This document shows positions 1 to 8,437 of a stretch of 25,687 nt of DNA, in pieces. Positions within the stretch are counted from its first letter, which is position 1; every line of letters starts with the position of its first letter. This stretch comes from an uncultured Victivallales bacterium (GTDB lineage: Bacteria > Verrucomicrobiota > Lentisphaeria > Victivallales > UBA1829): assembly GCA_934661375.1 (NCBI GenBank), contig CAKUJH010000043.1, positions 1 to 25,687 of the forward strand, written 5' to 3'. A program made the position numbers and the translations under genes. The notes under the pieces were generated by a model. The model saw only the letters and a program-made list of their open reading frames with translations. It had not been told where the DNA came from and made no database searches.

Positions 1-792
1 TGTATTTCTCCTTTCCAAAAAAATGAACTTCAGACCCCTCTGAAAACGGATCACTTATTTAAGATAGTATCAATTGTCGTTATTGTTATTATTGCAATTC
101 TGGCAGGAATGCTGCTCCCGGCACTGAACTCCGCTCGTGAAAAAGCCCGTCGTATCTCCTGCACCAGCAACCTGAAACAGATCGGGCTGGCTGCCAAGAT
201 GTATTCCGGCGACTTCAACGAGAAGTTCCCCTGCACAAAGATTTATTTCAAGAAAGATGGAACTTCCACTGTTGACGGTGCTGGTTATCACAATGGAACT
301 TCCATTACTCTGCTGATGTCCCAGGGCTACAACACCGACTACAAGACCTACGTCTGCCCGTCCGGCACTCTGAACGGTATTAAACTTACAGACGGTACTT
401 ATGGTGCAGAGCTTAGTGATTCCGCAGAATACTGTCTTGAAGCAAATGCTGCCAATAAGGCCAACCTGTCCTATGCCTTTATCGCCGGCATGAACGAAAA
501 CGACAGCCCGGACAGCGGTCTGACCTTCGACGCCGGTTATGAAATCGCCAGTGGAAAGTCCAACCACGAAAAATACGGCAACGTCTGCTTCGTCGACGGT
601 TCCGCCCGCAACTTCGCCGGTGACAACTGGGCTTCCAACATTGCCTACTACGGCGAAACTGCCGCATCTACCGCAGCTACGGCTCCTTCCATGAGCCAAA
701 ATGGCATAGCTGCCCCCGGCGTGTTCAAATATACGAGTGGTGATAACTCGACGGCTCCGACCAATGCAGATGGCAAGCTGCTTGCAGAGTAA
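1..792 (+). CDS. Pseudopilin-like protein with H-X9-DG motif, 5' end outside window
   Basis: The frame is open from base 1, with no ATG, GTG or TTG before the ATG at 109. That ATG lies inside the hydrophobic helix, so the true start is upstream of the window. The visible protein begins with a hydrophobic segment (VVIVIIAILAGMLLPALN) followed by SAREKARR and SNLKQIG, the usual N-terminal helix of type II secretion/type IV pilin-like proteins of PVC bacteria. A His followed by nine residues and Asp-Gly lies at bases 565-600, matching the prepilin-associated H-X9-DG motif. The protein is presumably inner-membrane anchored or surface exposed. The canonical prepilin signal (Gly-1, Phe1, Glu5) is not recognisable: the aligned positions read roughly LFKIVSI, with Val where Glu5 should be. 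Substrate and partner are unknown. A terminator follows 27 nt after the stop. Confidence 0.8.
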   Translation, partial: CISPFQKNELQTPLKTDHLFKIVSIVVIVIIAILAGMLLPALNSAREKARRISCTSNLKQIGLAAKMYSGDFNEKFPCTKIYFKKDGTSTVDGAGYHNGTSITLLMSQGYNTDYKTYVCPSGTLNGIKLTDGTYGAELSDSAEYCLEANAANKANLSYAFIAGMNENDSPDSGLTFDAGYEIASGKSNHEKYGNVCFVDGSARNFAGDNWASNIAYYGETAASTAATAPSMSQNGIAAPGVFKYTSGDNSTAPTNADGKLLAE

Positions 793-819
793 TCACTGGT
801 CAAACCATTGATTCTTTGA

Positions 820-849
820 CCCCGCCCTTGATCCGGCGGGGTTTTTTTC
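820..849 (+). terminator. Rho-independent terminator of the pseudopilin gene
   Basis: Perfect 7-bp G+C stem CCCCGCC (820-826) / GGCGGGG (835-841) with an 8-nt loop, followed by seven T residues (842-848). It ends the transcript of the upstream pseudopilin-like gene. Confidence 0.93.
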
Positions 850-1158
850 TTGATATAACCGCAGGATGCCGGACCCGGAAGACGGTTCGGGACTCCGAAT
901 CAGAGGGGATCGACTGGCGAACTCCCGGACCGGATTGGAACTGATAAAACTGTCCGAAGACAAGCGGGATCCCGGACAAAAGCCGCAAGAATCCGCAGCT
1001 CATTTCAGCCGGCGCATCCATATTCCGGGCAGGCATTCTGCGGTTGCCATTTTCCGTTTCAGCAATATTTCCCCGGCGGGCGTGATGATGCGAGTTTCAA
1101 TCCTTTGAAGTGCATGATTAATTTTGCAAAAATAATCCGAAAAACTTCTTACGGCGGA
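850..1158. other. Intergenic stretch without a supported gene
   Basis: About 310 bases of G+C-rich then A/T-rich sequence between the terminator and the rimO promoter area. Short open frames exist on both strands, but none has a convincing ribosome-binding site or recognisable protein. I found no tRNA cloverleaf, SRP RNA core or other known RNA signature. The motif TCCCGGAC occurs twice (around 923 and 970), without a clear structure. Confidence 0.5.
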
Positions 1159-1187
1159 TTGCGAAAAATGATATGTTGTGCTAAGTT
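1159..1187 (+). promoter_or_regulatory. Candidate sigma-70-like promoter for rimO
   Basis: TTGCGA (1159-1164) and TAAGTT (1182-1187) are separated by 17 nt, about 30 nt upstream of the rimO TTG start. The -10 match is weak, and the call rests on spacing and on position in an A/T-rich patch directly before the gene cluster. Confidence 0.3.
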
Positions 1188-1217
1188 ACCTGCATATAGC
1201 AATTTCAGGAGAATGTT

Positions 1218-2603
1218 TTGAAGGAAATGAGTACACAATCCGCAAAAGAACCGGTCTTTCACGGCATGGTCCGGATCACCAGTCTGGGATGTGCCAAAAA
1301 TTTTGTCGATACGGAACTGGCGTCCGCCTCTTTTCTGTGCAATGGCTTCGGTCTCACGGACGATGACGATGAAGCCGATGTGCAGTTTGTCAACACCTGC
1401 GCGTTTCTGAAGGAGGCGCGGGATGAAGCATCGGGGATCATCCGGGAACTGAAACGCTGGAAGGCGGCATGTCCGGGACGCTATATCATCGTGGCGGGCT
1501 GTTTTGTGCAATGGGCTTCGTCGGAAGAACTTGCGAAATATCCGTATGTGGATGCGTGGATGCGTATCGACACGGTTGCGGAAGCCGGTAAAATCGCTCT
1601 GGAACTGATGGGCGGCAAAGCGCCGGGAGTCTGCGGAGAAGCTGGGAAACCGAAATATATTTACAACGACGCCACGCCGCGGGTGCAGCTGACGCCGTCC
1701 CATTATGCGTATGTGAAAATAGCGGACGGGTGCGACAACTGCTGCGCCTACTGTCTGATACCGTCTATCCGCGGTCCGCTGCGTTCGCGCACGGAGGAAT
1801 CGGTGGAGAAGGAAGTGCGCGGTCTGATCGATTCGGGGGTGAAGGAAATCATCCTGATAGCGCAGGACAGCGGCGGCTTCGGACGCGACCGCACCGGCAG
1901 ACCGGGTCTTGCGTCTCTGCTGAAAAAACTGGATGAACTGTCCGGGGATTTCTGGCTGCGCGTGATGTATCTGCACCCGGCGAGCGTCAACGACGAACTG
2001 CTGTCCGTGCTGAAAGACGCGAAACATGTGATCCGGTGCATTGAAATGCCGATTCAGCACATAGCGGACAACGTGCTGAAGGGGATGGGACGGAAGGTGT
2101 TCGGGGCGCGCACGCGGGAAGTGATCCGTCAGGTCATGGATCTGGGCTATGCAGTCCGCACGACACTGATGACCGGATTTCCCGGCGAGACGCGGGAAGA
2201 TCATGAGGAACTCCTTCAGTTTGTGAAAGATACGAAGTTTGAACGTCTGGGTGTGTTTGCCTATTCTCCGGAACCGGGGACCCGTGCGGCGGCAATGGAA
2301 GGACAGGTTCCGGCGAAAACGGCGTCCGCGCGTCGTGCGGCTCTGCTGAAAGCGCAGCGTGCGGTATCGCTGGCGCACAACCGTGCGCTGATCGGGACGG
2401 AAGTGTCTGTGATCGTGGATGAAATCACGGGGCGCGGCAGGGCGCGCGGGCGTACTCTGTTCGATGCGCCGGACATAGACAATCTGGTGAATCTGCGTTT
2501 CAAAGGGAAACTTGCTCCCGGAGCGGTAGTAACCGCGAAAGTGGACGGGGCATCGGAATACGAATTGAATGCGACGCTTGTCGCGGAGGACGCGAAGGTA
2601 TGA
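1218..2603 (+). CDS. rimO: Ribosomal protein S12 methylthiotransferase RimO
   Basis: Radical-SAM enzyme that adds a methylthio group to the conserved aspartate of ribosomal protein S12 in the cytoplasm, using two [4Fe-4S] clusters. At 461 aa it is slightly longer than usual because of the N-terminus. The N-terminal MTTase domain carries three cluster cysteines (C25 in SLGCAKN, C61 in NTCAF, C95 in AGCFVQ). The radical-SAM triad is C172, C176 and C179 (GCDNCCAYC), followed by LIPSIRGP, which is characteristic of RimO rather than MiaB. A TRAM domain covers roughly residues 392-461. The start is taken as TTG at 1218, 6 nt after AGGAG (1207-1211); ATG at 1227 is the alternative. It overlaps pgsA by ATGA, a pairing seen in other bacteria. 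Family assignment is firm; the start is less so. Confidence 0.95.
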   Translation: MKEMSTQSAKEPVFHGMVRITSLGCAKNFVDTELASASFLCNGFGLTDDDDEADVQFVNTCAFLKEARDEASGIIRELKRWKAACPGRYIIVAGCFVQWASSEELAKYPYVDAWMRIDTVAEAGKIALELMGGKAPGVCGEAGKPKYIYNDATPRVQLTPSHYAYVKIADGCDNCCAYCLIPSIRGPLRSRTEESVEKEVRGLIDSGVKEIILIAQDSGGFGRDRTGRPGLASLLKKLDELSGDFWLRVMYLHPASVNDELLSVLKDAKHVIRCIEMPIQHIADNVLKGMGRKVFGARTREVIRQVMDLGYAVRTTLMTGFPGETREDHEELLQFVKDTKFERLGVFAYSPEPGTRAAAMEGQVPAKTASARRAALLKAQRAVSLAHNRALIGTEVSVIVDEITGRGRARGRTLFDAPDIDNLVNLRFKGKLAPGAVVTAKVDGASEYELNATLVAEDAKV

Positions 2604-3211
2604 AATACATCAAGAATCTGCCGAACCTGCTGACGGTCAGCCGGATCGTCATGATTTTCTTTTTTGTGGTGCTGGCGAACATAGATGCGGAAAAAATCAA
2701 TTTTGTCGAGATCCCGAAAACGGTGTCGGAGACGTGCCATCTGATCGCGTACATCATTGCGATTCTGGCGGGACTGACGGATTTCTTTGACGGGCGGATA
2801 GCGCGCAAGTACAAATGCGAGAGCGATTTCGGGCGTCTGATGGACCCGCTGGCGGACAAGATATTCATTACTGCGACCTACATCATGATGGTGGATTACC
2901 GGATTGTGCCGGCCTGGATCGTGGTGGTGGTGCTGGCGCGCGAATTTCTGGTGACGGGGCTGCGTCTGCTGGCGATCGGCGACGGCGTGGTGATTGCGGC
3001 GGACAAGTCGGGGAAATTCAAGACGGCGTTCCAGATGTTTGCGCTGCTGATCGGCGGTGCGGGCTGGGTAAGTCTGTGGGGTTTCAATATTTATGAACCG
3101 ACGGTGTGGAAAGTCTGGTATGCGGTCCTGCTGCTGGTGGCGGTTTCCACGGTGTATTCGGGCGTCTCGTACTTTGCCAAGAACTACAAGCTGATTCAGA
3201 ACAAGTTTTGA
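2600..3211 (+). CDS. pgsA: CDP-diacylglycerol-glycerol-3-phosphate 3-phosphatidyltransferase
   Basis: Inner-membrane enzyme making phosphatidylglycerophosphate from CDP-diacylglycerol and glycerol-3-phosphate, the committed step to phosphatidylglycerol. The 203-aa protein has the complete CDP-alcohol phosphotransferase motif: D64-G65, A68-R69, G78, D82 and D86 with exact canonical spacing. Several hydrophobic membrane segments are visible, for example around residues 15-27, 47-60, 90-110 and in the C-terminal half. The N-terminal NLPNLLTVSRI is typical of PgsA. The ATG overlaps the rimO stop by 4 nt, indicating translational coupling. Confidence 0.93.
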   Translation: MKYIKNLPNLLTVSRIVMIFFFVVLANIDAEKINFVEIPKTVSETCHLIAYIIAILAGLTDFFDGRIARKYKCESDFGRLMDPLADKIFITATYIMMVDYRIVPAWIVVVVLAREFLVTGLRLLAIGDGVVIAADKSGKFKTAFQMFALLIGGAGWVSLWGFNIYEPTVWKVWYAVLLLVAVSTVYSGVSYFAKNYKLIQNKF

Positions 3212-3223
3212 GGCTGTGAGCGT

Positions 3224-4534
3224 ATGGGTGAAAGCGAAATCCAAGTGAGTCCGTTTCCGACTGTAAGCAAGCCGGAACGTGCGTTTCTGGTCGGGATCGC
3301 GGGGCAGAACGACGGGATTTCCGCGGCGAAGGAATATCTGGAAGAGCTGCACGAACTGGTGGACACTCTGGGGATTCCGGTCTGCGGCGAGGTGGTGGCA
3401 CCGATCCGGCAGATTCATCCGAAATTTTATGTGGGGAGCGGGAAACTGGAAGAAATCCGCGATATGGCATCGGGCGCGGGTGCGGACATGCTGATTTTCG
3501 ACTGCGAACTCGGACCATCCCAGCAGCGCAACATTGAAAAAATGAGTTCGATGCGTGTGTATGACCGTCAGGAAGTGATTCTGGATATTTTTGCGGCGCG
3601 TGCGCAGACGCGGGAAGCGGTGCTTCAGGTGGAGCTGGCGCGGAACCGTTATTATCTGCCGCGTCTGACGGGGGCATGGTCGCATCTGTCGCGTCAGCGG
3701 GGCGGTGCGCTGGGAACGCGCGGCGAAGGGGAAAAACAGATCGAATATGACCGGCGCATGGTCAAAAAACGGATTCGTGCGCTGGAAGAGGATTTGCAGG
3801 AAGTCCGTTCGCATCGTTCGGTGCAGCGCAAGGAACGTCTGCGCGGAAGCATAGCCAATTGCGCGATCATCGGCTACACCAATGCGGGGAAATCGACGCT
3901 GCTGAATGCCCTGACCGGGGCAGGGGTGCTGGCGGAAGACAAACTTTTTGCGACACTGGATCCGACGACCCGGAAGCTGACTTTGCCGGACAAAACAGAA
4001 CTGCTGCTGACCGACACGGTCGGATTTGTGCGCAAGCTGCCGCATTCACTGGTGGAAGCGTTCAAGTCGACATTGGAGGAGGCGCTGCTGGCTGATTTTG
4101 TGCTGCTGGTGCTGGATGTGTCCAGTCCGTATGTCAGTTCTCATTGGGAGACAACGCTTTCGGTACTGAATGAACTGGGGGCGGGGGACAAACCGATGCT
4201 GACGGTGTTCAACAAGAGCGACCTGCTGACTGATCCGGTGGCGCAGGCGCGGGTGCGTTCGCTGGCGCCGGACGGAATTTTTGTTTCGAGTCTGAACCGG
4301 ACAGGGTTTGACGCCTTGTTTCAGGCGCTGTCGCTGCGGGCGCGGGGAAAATCTTCGGTAATGGAAATAGCGGTTCCGCCGGAACGGCAGGACCTGATGG
4401 CTCTTGCCCATGCGAAGGGCAGAATATATGAATCGGAATGGCTGGATGACGGTACTTTTCTGGCGACAGTGGAATTTACGCCTGCGCTGGGACATAAGTT
4501 TGCAGAATTTCTCCGGCCGCGAAACGAGAAATAA
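3224..4534 (+). CDS. hflX: GTPase HflX
   Basis: Ribosome-associated GTPase, known in other bacteria to split or rescue stalled 70S/100S ribosomes. The 436-aa length is normal. The N-terminal HflX domain ends in the glycine-rich signature GGALGTRGEGE (160-170) and a helical segment. The G domain shows G1 GYTNAGKST (217-225), G3 DTVGF (264-268) and G4 NKSD (330-333). The signature has Glu where most family members have Pro (RGEGE versus RGPGE), a minor variation. It starts 12 nt after pgsA, in the same operon, with only a weak Shine-Dalgarno sequence. Confidence 0.94.
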   Translation: MGESEIQVSPFPTVSKPERAFLVGIAGQNDGISAAKEYLEELHELVDTLGIPVCGEVVAPIRQIHPKFYVGSGKLEEIRDMASGAGADMLIFDCELGPSQQRNIEKMSSMRVYDRQEVILDIFAARAQTREAVLQVELARNRYYLPRLTGAWSHLSRQRGGALGTRGEGEKQIEYDRRMVKKRIRALEEDLQEVRSHRSVQRKERLRGSIANCAIIGYTNAGKSTLLNALTGAGVLAEDKLFATLDPTTRKLTLPDKTELLLTDTVGFVRKLPHSLVEAFKSTLEEALLADFVLLVLDVSSPYVSSHWETTLSVLNELGAGDKPMLTVFNKSDLLTDPVAQARVRSLAPDGIFVSSLNRTGFDALFQALSLRARGKSSVMEIAVPPERQDLMALAHAKGRIYESEWLDDGTFLATVEFTPALGHKFAEFLRPRNEK

Positions 4535-4547
4535 AGGAGGACGTTTC

Positions 4548-7500
4548 ATGAATACAAAACAGCTGGTGAGAAACGGAGTGCTGCTGTCCATATTGGCTGG
4601 GGCGGTGCTGATACCGTATCAGCAGGTTTCCGCCCAGGGCAGCCGGCCCATGTCCACCCCGGACCGCAGAGTGTCGCGTGAATTGTGGGACATCTGGCGT
4701 CAGGGTTTTGAATACTATGAAAAAGGCGAGATGAAAATGATTTCCGGCCGTTATGAGGAATCTCTGCCGCTGTACCAGAAATCGCTGGAATGTTTTCAGG
4801 AAGTGCGCCGCCAGAATCCGAAGTGGAACCGGAGTGTGATTGAGTACCGGATGAATCTCTGTCAGCGGCGTCTGGTGAATGCGCGCCGCCGTGCCGATGA
4901 AGCGGCGGACGAAGCCAAACGCGCAGTCAACCGCACGGTTGCCGCTCCTGCCGAATCCGCGGGAATAACATCTGCCGCCACTGCGGAAACGGCGAAACGT
5001 CAGCGCGAAATAGCACGGGAAAATGAACTCCGTAAAAAACAGATTGAGGCACTTCAGGATGAATTGTCGAAACTGCGTCCTGCCGCCGACCGGGCGAAAA
5101 CCGCGCAGGATCAGATCCGCGGTCTGATGGCGGAACGCGCCAATCTGGAAAAACAGCTGGCACTGCTCAAACTTCAGTTCGAAAAACTGCAGGAGGAACA
5201 GCGCAAAGCCACGCCGCGCACCGCCGAGCTGGAACGTCTGCTGACTGCGGAACAGAACAAGAGTGCCGCATTTTCCAAAGCGTTCCGGGAACGTTCTGCC
5301 GAACATGCAAAACTGGAAGAACAGGTGAAAGCGCTGTCGGCGGAAAAAGCCCGTCAGACTGCGGAATACGCGGAACTGTCCCGAAAATACACGGCGGAAT
5401 TGCAGACTTCGGGGAACATGGTGCGGCAGAATGCGGAAAAACTGGCGTCTCTGAATGATTCTCTGAAAAAAGCCGAAGCGCGTTCAACGGAACTGAAACA
5501 GCAGCTGGACCAGAAAACCGCGCAATATGAAGAATCAGCGGCGGAACTGCGGAAACTGCGCGCCGGACGGTTTTCTTCGGATGAACTGACGAAAAAAATT
5601 GAAGCGGATGCCGAGGCATTGCGCAAAGAAAACCGCCAGTTCCGCGCTGACCTGGAAAAATTGCGCACGGAACGGACGGAACTGGATAAACAGGCGGAAG
5701 TTCTGAATGCGGAGATTGCCAAACTCAAAAAGGATCTGGTGATCAATATTGAACAGCGCAATGATTTTGCCAAGGCGAATGACTCCATTTCCAAACAGTT
5801 CGGCGAACTGGAAAAATCGTTCCGCAAAGTTTCTGCGGATAATGCGGAACTCCGGGACAAGCTGAACCGCGCGGCGGCGGAACGGGATCAGCTGGCGGCG
5901 AAAGTCAACGACCAGCTGTCCGGATCCCTGAAAAACCGTCTGGCGGAAGCGCAGCAGCAAGCGGAACGGCTGGCGGGAGAAAAAAATGCCGCACTCAAAG
6001 AACTGTCGGAACTGAAGAAATTCGGGAATCCGGCGGAATTGAAAGCGCGTCTGGCGGTGAAGGAAAGTCAGCTCGCGGAAGCGGGGAGAGTCCGTGCGGA
6101 ACTGGATGCGCGGATCGCCGCCGCTCAATTGAAGATTGCGGAAAAAGATGCGGAATTGCAGAAACAGCTGGCGGTGGCAGCCGCGGCGGCTGTGCAGCTG
6201 AAAACTTTGCAGGCGGAATCGGAGCGTCTGGCCGCTTCTCTGAAGGAACGGGATGCGGCTCTGGCAAAACAGCGTCAGGATCTTCAGCCGCGTCAGACGC
6301 CTGGGCATAAGGAAATGGTCCCGGCGGACGCCCCGGCGGATCAGGCTGCGGCTTTGCGGAATCAGCTGGAAGAAGTCCGTTCGGAAAACGCCCGGCTGAA
6401 ACAGAGTCATGACCGGATGCAGACCGAAAATAAAGCGGAGATTGAGCGTCTCCGCGCCGCCCTGAATGCAAAGGATGCGGAACTTGCCAAAGTTCAGCAG
6501 ACTGCCGGCAAAGCGGATGCGGACAAAACGCAGGCGGAAGGCGTTCTGCGCGACCGTCTGGCAAAAAATGAACAGCAGCTGAACAATGCCCGCAGCCGGA
6601 TTGCCGAACTGGAAGCGAAACTTGCGGCGGAAGCCCGCAAAGAGCCGACGCAAAAACAGAATGCGGAAACCAAAGTTCTGCAGGAGCGTCTGGCTCAGCA
6701 GACGAAAACGCTGCAGAATTCACAAAAAGAAATCAACCGTCTGCGGAATACGCTGCGCGAAACTGCGGCGGAACGCGCCCAGCTGGTCAAGACGCTGGAT
6801 GCTCTTAAAGCGAAACTTCCGACCGCATCTGAACTGTCGGCGGCGTCGACTGCCCGCGTCCAGGCGGAACAGTCGCTGAAAAAAGTTTCGGATGAGAAAG
6901 CTGAACTGGAATCCGTGATTGCCAAACTGCAGGCGGATCTGGGGAATACGCAGGGACGTCTGGAACGAACCCAGAGATCGCTGTCCCGTCTGCAAGGTGA
7001 TTCGGCGCGTCTGCGTGAGGCCGCAGCGGAATTCAACATAATGCAGAAGCAGTACGCGGAACTGAAACAGAAAACGGAACAGCTCCAGCTCCAGAATGAA
7101 AAAATCCGGAAAAATGCCGCCACAGTGGAAGGTGCGCTGAAAACGGAACTGCAGAAGAATGCGGGGCAGGTGCTGGCTCTGCGGGATGCCAACACGAAAT
7201 ATCAGGAATCTGTCCGGCAGCTGACCGAGCGGCGCGCGGCTCTGGAAAAAGAGACTGCACGTCTGACCAAAGAAACGGATTCGCTGAAAAAACAGCTGGC
7301 AGTCGCGTTGTCCAAAGAGGAAATTGTCCGGCTGAACAAACGGATCAGCGAACTGGACGGAACGATTCGGAAATTGTCGGAAGGTTCTGAAGATGAACTG
7401 GTTCGGGAAGCCGCGGCGAAAAATACGGTCATCACCGATCTGCTGAAGGAACACGAGTCGCTGAAAGCTCAGCTCCGTGCGGCGAATAAAACGGCGGAGA

Positions 7501-8066
7501 ACTACCGTCTGCTGACGGTTCGTCTGCGCGACCAGCTGGACAATGCCGAGGAATCCGTCAAGACGGCGGTCTATGATGCGAAAAAATCCCGTGCAGAATT
7601 GAAGATGCTGCGTGCCGATCTGGAAGACGGAAATGTGCAGATTGCCGGCGTGAAAAAAGTGCATAAACGCCAGCGGCCGGAAGCGGAAAAACCGATGCCG
7701 AAAGCCGTGAAACAGGAAACAGCATCGGCGGACAAAAACGCGAAACCGGAATCCACTGCGCCGAAAGCGGCAGAACTGTCGGACAATCAGAAGGAAACAG
7801 CTGAATCCGCAGCGGCGCTGAAGGAGTACCAGGAAGAAATGAAACAGGGAGCGGAAGCGGAAAAAGCCGGGGATCTCGGCATGGCGCTGTGGCATTACTG
7901 GCGTGCGGCGGACGCGTCCGGCAACAAACCTGAACCGTATTTCGCATTGGCGAAAATCCATATCAAACGCAAGGAACAGGAATCGGCGCTGAAGGCGTAT
8001 GAGAAGGCAATTCTCTACGGAGGACAGCGCGATGCCCTGCTGGAAAAAGAAATCAACGCAAAATAA
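4548..8066 (+). CDS. Large exported coiled-coil protein with terminal TPR-like helices
   Basis: Function not recognised. The start is ATG 4548, 7 nt after a perfect AGGAGG (4535-4540), giving 1172 aa. Residues 1-29 form a Sec signal peptide (basic MNTKQLVRNG, hydrophobic core, likely cleavage after VSA), so the product should reach the periplasm or outer surface. Residues about 44-115 look like a TPR-type helical repeat (YYEKG, GRYEESLPLYQKSLE). From about 145 to 1030 the chain is almost uninterrupted Ala/Glu/Lys/Gln/Leu-rich coiled coil. A Lys/Pro-rich linker (about 1034-1090) leads to a C-terminal TPR-like module (1091-1172; AGDLGMALWHYWRAA, KEQESALKAYEKAI). It sits 13 nt after hflX and 13 nt before ybaB. 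A cell-envelope scaffold is a guess. SMC/Rad50 proteins were considered, but there is no Walker A or ABC signature and there is a signal peptide. Confidence 0.85.
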   Translation: MNTKQLVRNGVLLSILAGAVLIPYQQVSAQGSRPMSTPDRRVSRELWDIWRQGFEYYEKGEMKMISGRYEESLPLYQKSLECFQEVRRQNPKWNRSVIEYRMNLCQRRLVNARRRADEAADEAKRAVNRTVAAPAESAGITSAATAETAKRQREIARENELRKKQIEALQDELSKLRPAADRAKTAQDQIRGLMAERANLEKQLALLKLQFEKLQEEQRKATPRTAELERLLTAEQNKSAAFSKAFRERSAEHAKLEEQVKALSAEKARQTAEYAELSRKYTAELQTSGNMVRQNAEKLASLNDSLKKAEARSTELKQQLDQKTAQYEESAAELRKLRAGRFSSDELTKKIEADAEALRKENRQFRADLEKLRTERTELDKQAEVLNAEIAKLKKDLVINIEQRNDFAKANDSISKQFGELEKSFRKVSADNAELRDKLNRAAAERDQLAAKVNDQLSGSLKNRLAEAQQQAERLAGEKNAALKELSELKKFGNPAELKARLAVKESQLAEAGRVRAELDARIAAAQLKIAEKDAELQKQLAVAAAAAVQLKTLQAESERLAASLKERDAALAKQRQDLQPRQTPGHKEMVPADAPADQAAALRNQLEEVRSENARLKQSHDRMQTENKAEIERLRAALNAKDAELAKVQQTAGKADADKTQAEGVLRDRLAKNEQQLNNARSRIAELEAKLAAEARKEPTQKQNAETKVLQERLAQQTKTLQNSQKEINRLRNTLRETAAERAQLVKTLDALKAKLPTASELSAASTARVQAEQSLKKVSDEKAELESVIAKLQADLGNTQGRLERTQRSLSRLQGDSARLREAAAEFNIMQKQYAELKQKTEQLQLQNEKIRKNAATVEGALKTELQKNAGQVLALRDANTKYQESVRQLTERRAALEKETARLTKETDSLKKQLAVALSKEEIVRLNKRISELDGTIRKLSEGSEDELVREAAAKNTVITDLLKEHESLKAQLRAANKTAENYRLLTVRLRDQLDNAEESVKTAVYDAKKSRAELKMLRADLEDGNVQIAGVKKVHKRQRPEAEKPMPKAVKQETASADKNAKPESTAPKAAELSDNQKETAESAAALKEYQEEMKQGAEAEKAGDLGMALWHYWRAADASGNKPEPYFALAKIHIKRKEQESALKAYEKAILYGGQRDALLEKEINAK

Positions 8067-8079
8067 GGAAATATGAAAA

Positions 8080-8409
8080 ATGTCCATGTTCGGAAATCTG
8101 GGTGAAATGGCTGGGCTGATGAAAAAAGTCGGCGAGATTCAGAAAAATATGAAAAACATGAAAGCGGAACTTGCCGATACAGCGCTGACGGGGAAAGACC
8201 CGGCGGGAAAAGTGGTGGTGGAAATGACCGGAGATCTGGCGGTCAGAGGATTTCATATTGATCCGTCGCTGCTGAGTTCCGGCACGTCCCTGACGCTGGA
8301 AACAGCCTGCGCCGCCGCGCTGGAAGACGCTTTGCGTCAGTTCAAGGAAATCAGTGCGAAGAAACTTTCAGAAGCGACCGGCGGGCTGAACATTCCGGGA
8401 TTGATGTAA
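8080..8409 (+). CDS. ybaB: YbaB/EbfC family nucleoid-associated protein
   Basis: Small dimeric DNA-binding protein of the YbaB/EbfC family, which usually sits directly upstream of recR. The 109-aa length matches the family. Typical features are the N-terminal helix (LGEMAGLMKKVGEIQKNMKN), the central strand region with VVVEMTGD, and the C-terminal GLNIPGLM. The start at 8080 is 9 nt after AAGGAA; Met at 8086 is an alternative. An exact cellular role is not established for most homologues. Confidence 0.9.
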   Translation: MSMFGNLGEMAGLMKKVGEIQKNMKNMKAELADTALTGKDPAGKVVVEMTGDLAVRGFHIDPSLLSSGTSLTLETACAAALEDALRQFKEISAKKLSEATGGLNIPGLM

Positions 8410-8437
8410 CAGAGATCGGTATTTCCGGGGACGAGCA

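Noticed and set aside
866..940. tRNA-like stretch containing GGTTCGGGACTCCGAATC
   Set aside because: No consistent acceptor stem, D-arm or anticodon arm could be drawn around it.
2261..4045. Long open frame on the - strand (594 codons)
   Set aside because: It lies antisense to rimO, pgsA and hflX, all with clear conserved motifs. Its product is Arg/His/Gln-rich with no recognisable domain, as expected from the reverse complement of G+C-biased genes.
5535..8087. Several long - strand frames opposite the coiled-coil gene
   Set aside because: Repetitive Phe/Arg/Gln-rich translations are the antisense image of Glu/Lys/Ala-rich coiled-coil codons.
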